This document shows positions 31,904 through 37,904 of a stretch of DNA of 37,904 bases, piece after piece. The notes under the pieces are model-generated. The model saw only the letters and a program-made list of their open reading frames with translations. It had not been told where the DNA came from and did no database searches. A program made the position numbers and the translations under genes. Position 1 is the stretch's first letter. Each line of letters opens with the position of its first letter. This DNA is from Lachnospiraceae bacterium (GTDB lineage Bacteria > Bacillota > Clostridia > Lachnospirales > Lachnospiraceae), in contig JAILRO010000032.1 in assembly GCA_024698145.1 (NCBI GenBank), positions 1-37,904 of the forward strand, in the 5' to 3' direction.

Positions 31904-32815
31904 TTGATAAAGAAATACGCGGTATTTGTCCTGTTGATACTTGCTGTAGCGGGAACATTTTTTCTGGCAATGTCACATGAAGAAAAAGAAGAAACGGTTG
32001 AAAAGGAGAAAAGTGATTGTGCAACAACCACCGAGGAAATAAGTGTCAAGAATATGAATGCCATCGAGAAAGCAAAGTACTATATGGAAAACAAGAGTGT
32101 TGTTATCGGTACGGATTATAATTCATATGACAATACACTCTATTCATGGTGGTTTAAAAGGAACGACGAGCATGCAAAGGTCGGATGTCAGGAGGATTTC
32201 AATATTCTTGATTATAATGCGTATTATGTTGCACCTACAGATGAAAAGATTATATATATAACTTTTGATTGTGGGTATGAGAACGGATTTACACCGGATA
32301 TGTTGGATGTCTTAAAAGAGGAACAGGTGCCGGCAGCATTTTTTGTTACGCAGACATTTATAAGGGATAATGTTGATCTGGTAAAACGAATGAAGGAGGA
32401 GGGACACTTGGTCTGCAATCACACGGTGACGCATCCGTGTATGCCGGCTAAAAGTATAGAAGAACAGCAGACTGAACTTGCAAAGTGCGAGCAATATATG
32501 AAGGAAGCAACGGGTTATGATATGGATTTGTTTTTCAGGCCGCCACGCGGAGAGTACAGTCAAAGGACTTTGCAAATGGCAAAGGATATGGGGTATGTAA
32601 CGGTGTTCTGGTCAATGGCATATCTTGATTATGATGTCAATAACCAGCCGAGTGCGGAACATGTGATTAATCATTTTGGTAAATATCATCATCCCGGGGC
32701 AATTCCTTTGATTCATAATGTATCAAAAGCCAATCATGATGCACTAAGAAGTGTTTTGGAGTTATTAAAAAATGAAGGATATTCCTTTGGCAGCCTTTAC
32801 GATTTGAAGGAATAA
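31904..32815 (+). CDS. PdaA-like polysaccharide deacetylase (delta-lactam type)
   Basis: A 303-residue exported CE4 deacetylase starting at TTG (TGAGGA upstream). A hydrophobic signal anchor occupies residues 5-24. The catalytic blocks are present: TFDCGYENG with D122 (the usual TFDDG has Cys for the second Asp, as in PdaA), H173-x-x-x-H177 in NHTVTHP, and RPPRGEYS. PdaA removes acetyl groups from MurNAc during muramic delta-lactam formation in spore cortex; sequence details (CGYENG, a late HNVSKAN) fit that subfamily better than PgdA. A sporulation role is inference and no other spore gene is nearby. Confidence 0.85.
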   Translation: MIKKYAVFVLLILAVAGTFFLAMSHEEKEETVEKEKSDCATTTEEISVKNMNAIEKAKYYMENKSVVIGTDYNSYDNTLYSWWFKRNDEHAKVGCQEDFNILDYNAYYVAPTDEKIIYITFDCGYENGFTPDMLDVLKEEQVPAAFFVTQTFIRDNVDLVKRMKEEGHLVCNHTVTHPCMPAKSIEEQQTELAKCEQYMKEATGYDMDLFFRPPRGEYSQRTLQMAKDMGYVTVFWSMAYLDYDVNNQPSAEHVINHFGKYHHPGAIPLIHNVSKANHDALRSVLELLKNEGYSFGSLYDLKE

Positions 32816-32847
32816 AATAACATCAAAACGTTTTTTGAAATTAAACA

Positions 32848-32876
32848 TTGATATTTTGCTCTTGTTTTGTTAAAAT
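32848..32876 (+). promoter_or_regulatory. Promoter of pgi
   Basis: TTGATA, 17-nt spacer, TAAAAT preceded by TG-T (extended -10), about 50 bp before pgi. Confidence 0.65.
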
Positions 32877-32926
32877 ATATGCGATTATGCGTAAGTAATC
32901 AATGAATAACAAAGGAGAGCGATAAA

Positions 32927-34285
32927 ATGGCAGAGAGCATTAGTTTCGATTATAGCAATACAATGTTCATGATTAATGATGATGACATTGCTGCAATGAA
33001 AGAGAGAGTTTTAGAGGCTCAGAAGACCCTTTTAGAGAAGACCGGTGAGGGTAATGATTTTCTTGGTTGGGTAGATCTTCCGATTAATTATGACAAAGAG
33101 GAGTTTGCAAGAATTAAGGCGGCAGCTAAAAAGATTCAGAGCGATTCAGAAATTCTTATTGTTATCGGTATCGGTGGTTCATACCTTGGCGCAAGAGCAG
33201 CGATAGAAGCATTACGCCATACATTTTATAATGAGATAGATAAGGATATGAGAAAGGGTTCACCGGAGATTTATTTCTGCGGTAACAACATCAGTTCTAC
33301 ATACATGGAGCATTTGCTTGAGGTTGTAGGCGACAGAGATTTCTCAGTTAACATTATTTCTAAGTCAGGTACAACTACAGAGCCTGCAATAGCGTTCCGT
33401 ATTTTCAAGAACCTTCTTATTGACAAGTATGGTAAGAAAGGTGCTGCTAAGAGAATATATGCAACAACTGATAAGGAGAAGGGTGCTCTTAAGCATCTCG
33501 CAGATGAGGAAGGATATGAGACATTTGTAGTTCCTGATGATGTTGGAGGACGTTTCTCAGTTCTTACTGCTGTAGGTCTTCTTCCTATCGCAGTTAGTGG
33601 TGCTGATATTAAGCAGCTTATGGTTGGTGCGGCTACAGCAAGAACAATCTGCTTAGAGCCGGATTTTGATACTAACAACGCACTTCAGTATGCAGCTATC
33701 CGTAACATTTTAAGAGAAAAGGGCAAGACAATGGAGATTCTTGCTAACTATACACCTTCAGTTCACTACATCGGTGAATGGTGGAAACAGCTCTTTGGTG
33801 AGTCAGAAGGAAAAGATGGTAAGGGTATTTATCCTACAGCTTGTGACTTTACAACAGACCTTCACTCACTTGGACAGTTCATTCAGGATGGTACAAAGAA
33901 CCATATCGAGACAGTTATCAATATCGGTTCTCCAAGACGTAAGATTATCATGGAGGCAGAGGATGACGATTTAGATGGTCTTAACTATCTTGCAGGAAGA
34001 ACAGTTGATTATATCAACAAGCAGGCAATGAACGGAACAGTTCTTGCTCACGTTGATGGCAAGATTCCTAACATGATGATTACTGTTCCTTACATGACAG
34101 AGTTTAACCTTGGTGAGTTGTTCTACTTCTTCGAGTTCGCATGTGGCGTTTCAGGTTATGTACTTGGAGTTAATCCATTTAACCAGCCGGGTGTAGAAAG
34201 CTACAAGAAGAACATGTTTGCACTTCTTGGTAAGCCTGGATACGAAGAGCAGAGAGCAGAGCTTATGGCACGTATGAAAAAATAA
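32927..34285 (+). CDS. pgi: Glucose-6-phosphate isomerase
   Basis: A 452-residue enzyme interconverting glucose 6-phosphate and fructose 6-phosphate in glycolysis. The length matches the shorter Firmicutes form (E. coli has 549). Visible are [15 protein letters not shown], the phosphate-binding [15 protein letters not shown], the [14 protein letters not shown] signature, the catalytic Glu region SLGQFIQDG and a late [27 protein letters not shown]. Monocistronic between its own promoter and the terminator at 34309-34337. Codon use looks like that of a highly expressed gene. Confidence 0.97.
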   Translation: MAESISFDYSNTMFMINDDDIAAMKERVLEAQKTLLEKTGEGNDFLGWVDLPINYDKEEFARIKAAAKKIQSDSEILIVIGIGGSYLGARAAIEALRHTFYNEIDKDMRKGSPEIYFCGNNISSTYMEHLLEVVGDRDFSVNIISKSGTTTEPAIAFRIFKNLLIDKYGKKGAAKRIYATTDKEKGALKHLADEEGYETFVVPDDVGGRFSVLTAVGLLPIAVSGADIKQLMVGAATARTICLEPDFDTNNALQYAAIRNILREKGKTMEILANYTPSVHYIGEWWKQLFGESEGKDGKGIYPTACDFTTDLHSLGQFIQDGTKNHIETVINIGSPRRKIIMEAEDDDLDGLNYLAGRTVDYINKQAMNGTVLAHVDGKIPNMMITVPYMTEFNLGELFYFFEFACGVSGYVLGVNPFNQPGVESYKKNMFALLGKPGYEEQRAELMARMKK

Positions 34286-34308
34286 TATAAGTCAATTTTA
34301 AGACATTG

Positions 34309-34337
34309 CGGGCGGTTTGTATAAACCGTCCGTTTTT
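34309..34337 (+). terminator. Terminator of pgi
   Basis: CGGGCGGTTT pairs with AAACCGTCCG around a GTAT loop and is followed by five T residues. Confidence 0.85.
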
Positions 34338-34361
34338 CGTATGAAAATGTTGTTTTCACGG

Positions 34362-34390
34362 TTGCTTTTTTATTGGTTAGCAAGTATAAT
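34362..34390 (+). promoter_or_regulatory. Promoter of malQ
   Basis: TTGCTT, 17-nt spacer, TATAAT, about 60 bp before malQ. Confidence 0.65.
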
Positions 34391-34448
34391 ACTGTCTTAT
34401 GAGTGAGCGCAGATAAATGCGTGTTTAATGAGGTAAGGAGAAAAAGCC

Positions 34449-35981
34449 ATGAAGGATAATTCGGCATTGGGAATGGACTACGATAAATATGCAGGAATTC
34501 TTGCACATCCCACATCATTTCCGGGAGATTACGGAATAGGAGATTTGGGAAAAGGTGCGTATGCATTTGTTGATTTTTTGGAGAAATCGGGACTTAACCT
34601 ATGGCAGGTTTTGCCGCTTGGACATACTGGATTTGGTGATTCGCCATATCAACCGTTTTCGTCATTTGCGGGACAGCCGCTTATAATCGGAATTGATCCG
34701 CTTAGAGAGAAAGGCTTGTTGTGGGATGAAGATTTTGATGATATGCCACAGTGGGATCCGGTTAAGGTTGAATACGGTAAAGTTATTGAGTTTAAGACAG
34801 GACTTCTCAAGAAAGCATTTGCTAGATTTACTGATGATTCTATAGATGACGGATGCTCGAAGGATAAGGAGTTCGTTTCCGAATATGAAGAGTTTAAGAA
34901 GGATACAGAGTGGCTTGATGATTATGCACTCTTCATGGCAGGAAAGGATCATTTCCAGGGTGCACCTTGGTATATGTGGGAGGATTCTCTTAAGAAGCCT
35001 ACCGACAAGCAGAAGAAAGAATGGATGGAGAAACTCTCTGACCAGGTAGAGTATTATAGATTTATACAGTTCCTTTTCCACAAACAGTGGTTTGAACTTA
35101 AGGAATATGCTAATGAGAAAGGCATCAAGATTGTTGGAGATATTCCGATTTTTGTCGCTTGGGACAGCGTAGATGTGTGGGCTAACAAGAAGCTCTTTGA
35201 TCTTGATACTAAAGGATATCCAAAGACTGTTGCAGGTGTACCGCCGGATTATTTCTCGGCAACAGGACAGCTTTGGGGCAATCCGTTATATAAATGGAGC
35301 GAGCACACAAAGACAGGTTACGAGTGGTGGATAGCAAGACTTCGTCATCAGTTGAAACTTGCCGACTTTGTAAGACTCGATCATTTCAGAGGTTTTGACA
35401 AATATTGGGCTGTACCATTTGGCGAGGAGACTGCTGTTAATGGTAAATGGATGAAGGCGCCGGGTGTTAATTTCTTTACGCACCTTGAGGCAACTTTGGG
35501 TTATCATATGCCTATTATTGCAGAAGATTTGGGTCAGATTGACCAGTCGGTAATCGACCTTCGCGATAAGTTCGACCTTCCGGGAATGAAGATATTACAG
35601 TTCGGTTTTGAGAATCCGGACGAGAACAGCTTCCTTCCGCACAACTTTGTTAGAAACTGTGTGTGCTATACAGGAACGCACGATAATGATACAACTCTTG
35701 GCTGGTATAAGAAATGTTATGAGCAGTCTAGAGATAAACTTAGAAGATATTACAATACAGACGGTGGAGATGTGTGCTGGACACTTATCCGTGCATGTTT
35801 TTCGTCAGTTGCCAATATGGCACTTGTACCTATGCAGGATGTTCTTTGCCTTGATTCATGGGCAAGACTTAATACACCGGGTGTAGGTGAAGGTAACTGG
35901 GCATGGAGATTTAAATATTCTGACATGACACCACAGTTAGAGGCAAGACTCTTTGAGACAGCTAAGCTTTACGGAAGATAG
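34449..35981 (+). CDS. malQ: 4-alpha-glucanotransferase (amylomaltase)
   Basis: A 510-residue GH77 enzyme that transfers alpha-1,4-glucan segments between maltodextrins or glycogen chains. Family markers are GILAHPTSFPGDYGIGDLG at the N-terminus, WQVLPLGHTGFGDSPYQPFS, the nucleophile region VRLDHFRGFDKYWAVP, the acid/base Glu in IIAEDLGQID, and TGTHDNDTTLGWY. Length is typical. RBS AAGGAG lies 8 nt upstream. It lies downstream of pgi with its own promoter; together they suggest glycogen or starch-sugar handling, though no other glycogen gene is present. Confidence 0.96.
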   Translation: MKDNSALGMDYDKYAGILAHPTSFPGDYGIGDLGKGAYAFVDFLEKSGLNLWQVLPLGHTGFGDSPYQPFSSFAGQPLIIGIDPLREKGLLWDEDFDDMPQWDPVKVEYGKVIEFKTGLLKKAFARFTDDSIDDGCSKDKEFVSEYEEFKKDTEWLDDYALFMAGKDHFQGAPWYMWEDSLKKPTDKQKKEWMEKLSDQVEYYRFIQFLFHKQWFELKEYANEKGIKIVGDIPIFVAWDSVDVWANKKLFDLDTKGYPKTVAGVPPDYFSATGQLWGNPLYKWSEHTKTGYEWWIARLRHQLKLADFVRLDHFRGFDKYWAVPFGEETAVNGKWMKAPGVNFFTHLEATLGYHMPIIAEDLGQIDQSVIDLRDKFDLPGMKILQFGFENPDENSFLPHNFVRNCVCYTGTHDNDTTLGWYKKCYEQSRDKLRRYYNTDGGDVCWTLIRACFSSVANMALVPMQDVLCLDSWARLNTPGVGEGNWAWRFKYSDMTPQLEARLFETAKLYGR

Positions 35982-35995
35982 AGTTGTGCTATAAT
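35968..35995 (+). promoter_or_regulatory. Possible promoter of plsC within the malQ end
   Basis: TTTACG, 16-nt spacer, TGC-TATAAT (extended -10); the -35 box lies in the last codons of malQ. Confidence 0.5.
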
Positions 35996-36033
35996 ATGGC
36001 GCGAGCTTTAATTTGAACAGAGGTTGATAATAC

Positions 36034-36774
36034 ATGAGAAATATACTTGTACTCGGTTTTCTGTTTCTCTATCTGGTACTTATGATTCCGATTCATCTTA
36101 TTCTTAGAATAATAGGAATATGGAATCCGGCGTTAAGATATAAGATTGGTAAAACGTTTGTATATTATGGTTTTAAATGGGAACTTTTCCAGGCGGGCGC
36201 TCACATAACTGTTGAGGGCAAAGATAATATACCTGATGTTCCGGTGCTTTTTGTGTCAAATCACAGAAGTTATTTTGACATTTTGCTTTTATTTAATACT
36301 TCCGGCAAACGTCCAGGATTTGTAGCCAAATCGGAGATGAACAATTTCCCGTTTCTTAACTGGTGGATGAAGAATATATGCTGTCTGTTTCTTGACAGAA
36401 AGGATATGCGTTCCGGAATACAGATGATTAAGGATGGGGCCGAACTTGTTAAGAACGGCTATTCTATGGTCATTTGCCCTGAGGGAACAAGAAATCAAAA
36501 AAGAGAAATGCTACCTTTTAAGGAAGGAAGTCTTAAGATTGCAGAGAAGGCTGATTGCCCTATAGTACCGGTAGCCATAATTGACAGCGATACAATGCTT
36601 GAGGAAAGACCGGGCTTTCATATCAAAAGCGGAAGTCCGAAGGTCATATATGGTAAGCCTTTCTATATAAAAGACCTTGAAAAAGAGGATAGAAAACATG
36701 CTGGTTCCTATGTGCAGAATATCATTAAGGATATGATAGAGTCACATGGCGGACAAAGTGTTGATAAACAATAA
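36034..36774 (+). CDS. plsC: 1-acyl-sn-glycerol-3-phosphate acyltransferase
   Basis: A 246-residue membrane-associated acyltransferase that acylates lysophosphatidic acid to phosphatidic acid, the phospholipid precursor. The catalytic NHRSYFD (H77-x4-D82) and substrate-binding PEGTRN motif are present, as are FLDRKD and a VPVAIID strand. One or two N-terminal hydrophobic helices (residues 3-30) anchor it. The gene is followed after 20 bp by a membrane-protein gene, likely co-transcribed. Confidence 0.93.
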   Translation: MRNILVLGFLFLYLVLMIPIHLILRIIGIWNPALRYKIGKTFVYYGFKWELFQAGAHITVEGKDNIPDVPVLFVSNHRSYFDILLLFNTSGKRPGFVAKSEMNNFPFLNWWMKNICCLFLDRKDMRSGIQMIKDGAELVKNGYSMVICPEGTRNQKREMLPFKEGSLKIAEKADCPIVPVAIIDSDTMLEERPGFHIKSGSPKVIYGKPFYIKDLEKEDRKHAGSYVQNIIKDMIESHGGQSVDKQ

Positions 36775-36794
36775 ATAATAAGGAGGATACACAC

Positions 36795-37352
36795 ATGAGT
36801 CCATGGATAATTACATTAATTGTGTTGCTCGTGATGGCAGGAATACTTGTTGCTCTTTACTTTTTCGGCAGCAAAATGCAGAAGAAACAGATTGAGCAGA
36901 AGGAAATGATCAAAGAGGCAGCGCAGATGACATCAATGCTTATCATAGATAAGAAAATGATGAAACTTAAAGATGCAGGTCTTCCAAAGGTTGTCATGGA
37001 TCAGGCACCAAAGCGTTATCGTAACGCAAAAATGCCGATTGTTAAGGCTAAGGTTGGACCGCAGACTGTCAATCTTATATGTGATGATGGAATCTTTGAT
37101 GAGCTTCCTACCAAGTGCGAAGTTAAAGCAATGGTAAGTGGTATTTACATCACAGAGATTAAGAGTGTACGTGGCAAAAAGAAGAATCAGGCAGAAGAGC
37201 CTAAAAAGAAATCTTTTGCGCAGAAGATGAGAAAGAAGCAGAATGAACTTCAGGCTGAATACGCCAAGGAAGAGAAGGCGAAAGAGGCTAAGAAGGCTGC
37301 TAAGGAAGCCGAGAAAAAGAAGAAGGAACAGGCTAAGAAAATTACACAATAA
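36795..37352 (+). CDS. Membrane-anchored basic protein of unknown function
   Basis: A 185-residue protein with one N-terminal membrane span (about residues 3-25), a short conserved-looking soluble region (about 45-125, with ICDDGIFDELPTKCEVKAMVSG), and a long Lys/Glu/Ala-rich helical tail (about 130-185), probably a coiled coil or charged helix. No family or catalytic motif is recognised. RBS AAGGAGGATAC. The gene is in the plsC unit, which suggests an envelope context, and is followed by a strong terminator. Confidence 0.7.
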   Translation: MSPWIITLIVLLVMAGILVALYFFGSKMQKKQIEQKEMIKEAAQMTSMLIIDKKMMKLKDAGLPKVVMDQAPKRYRNAKMPIVKAKVGPQTVNLICDDGIFDELPTKCEVKAMVSGIYITEIKSVRGKKKNQAEEPKKKSFAQKMRKKQNELQAEYAKEEKAKEAKKAAKEAEKKKKEQAKKITQ

Positions 37353-37361
37353 ATATAAGAG

Positions 37362-37392
37362 ATACCGCACCAATTTAAGGTGCGGTATTTTT
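37362..37392 (+). terminator. Terminator of the plsC unit
   Basis: ATACCGCACC pairs with GGTGCGGTAT across a 7-nt loop, followed by T residues. Confidence 0.85.
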
Positions 37393-37410
37393 CTGCTTAC
37401 TTACACTTTT

Positions 37411-37904
37411 GACGGACGCATAGAGAATTATCGACATATTACATTCTGCGTGACAACTATACGGACACAAGAGTTTCTAAGCATCCCGGGAACGTATCAA
37501 GAACGGACGCGGCACTGTTCCAATTCGACATCCTGTCTCAATGGAACATACCGTACATCCATGTACGGCAACCGCTGACTACTCATCGGCATGTTAAGAA
37601 ACTCTAGTATCCTCCTAAATGTCGCGCAGAATGCAATATACGACAATTCTCTATGCTGTCTGTTGGTAAAAATGTACGTAAGCAATCTTGGACACCGCAC
37701 ACTTAACTTGTTGCGACGCCGACCGGTGCGCGGGCTGATTTTACGCACTTTCCCACATGAAGGAACAGCGTGAGATTATCTGTGTATGAAATATCCTGTG
37801 ACATCTGAAAGGTACTTAGAGGTTGTTGGTATGCCGTGAGTACCTAAGCGAATGCCTGACATGGATGTCAGGCAAGGCATGTTGAGACAGGATGTCGAAT
37901 CCAT
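37411..37904. repeat. Cluster of three related palindromic repeat copies
   Basis: Copy P (plus, 37411 to about 37506) and copy M (minus, about 37663 to 37512) face each other; their first 75-80 bp are about 80-85 % alike by eye. Copy D (plus, about 37770 to the window end) is a more diverged version of M. M and D share a hairpin: CCGTACAT/ATGTACGG in M (37551-37568) and TGCCTGACAT/ATGTCAGGCA in D (37853-37874), the same tip with both arms changed. Both then carry GACA-GGA-TGTC. Only a weak 83-residue frame (37748-37497, minus) spans M. There is no convincing gene; the element continues past the window. Confidence 0.7.

Noticed and set aside
37243-37578. 111-residue plus-strand ORF overlapping the last gene
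   Set aside because: It begins out of frame inside the Lys-rich tail of the 36795-37352 gene and runs through its terminator.
37497-37748. 83-residue minus-strand ORF as a real protein
   Set aside because: No good ribosome-binding site, odd basic composition, and it spans the palindromic repeat M; treated as incidental or decayed.

Overview
The window reads as chromosomal DNA of an anaerobic, low-GC Firmicute, most likely a member of the Lachnospiraceae (Clostridia). This is inferred from gene content: a meso-diaminopimelate dehydrogenase, a long and divergent ribose-phosphate pyrophosphokinase, a large SRP RNA with an Alu-type domain, a DUF6128-like protein, DnaD/DnaI-type primosome genes, and near-consensus TTGACA/TATAAT promoters. 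Almost everything is housekeeping, and both edges carry repeat or mobile debris.

Layout. 1-545: remnant of an IS256-family transposase and two hairpins. 617-3257: a three-domain S1 protein gene (minus) divergent from a sodium:solute symporter gene (plus). 3503-6034: rpmG-secE-nusG-rplK-rplA, the transcription-coupling and ribosomal cluster, without rplJ-rplL. The spacers before rplK and before rplA each end in a predicted L1-binding leader preceded by a set of unusual hairpins. 6246-7662: ddh and mscL (the latter with a zinc-ribbon tail). 7757-7896: a 140-bp structured element. 7910-11454: dTDP-L-rhamnose operon rfbA-B-D-C (minus). 11645-18487: a DUF3298-type lipoprotein, an SbcD/SbcC-like pair and a class A penicillin-binding protein. 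18543-21878: dnaD-like, dnaI-like and prs operon (minus). 22170-24297: lipoprotein and murC (minus). 24470-29795: tatD, rsmA, a DUF6128-like gene, a GNAT acetyltransferase, tadA, SRP RNA, an HD hydrolase and a small membrane protein. 29889-32815: murG (minus), then a membrane protein and a PdaA-like deacetylase. 32927-37352: pgi, malQ, plsC and a membrane-anchored basic protein. 37411-37904: no convincing gene; three copies of a palindromic repeat.

Themes. Several genes serve the envelope: ddh makes meso-DAP, murC and murG build lipid II, the class A PBP polymerises it, the PdaA-like enzyme edits glycan, rfbABDC makes rhamnose for surface polymers, and plsC makes phospholipid. pgi and malQ point to glycogen or maltodextrin use.

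Most interesting signals. (1) Hairpins in the nusG-rplK, rplK-rplA and mscL-rfbC gaps share one skeleton: CTTAG, one paired base, GA, a paired stem, a short loop, then the mirror image. The stems change sequence but keep pairing, so the structure appears to be selected. (2) The 37.4-37.9 kb repeat cluster also has hairpins with compensatory changes. (3) Three abutting 9-bp DnaA-box-like repeats sit upstream of the primosome operon. All structural statements come from reading by eye; no folding or database search was run.
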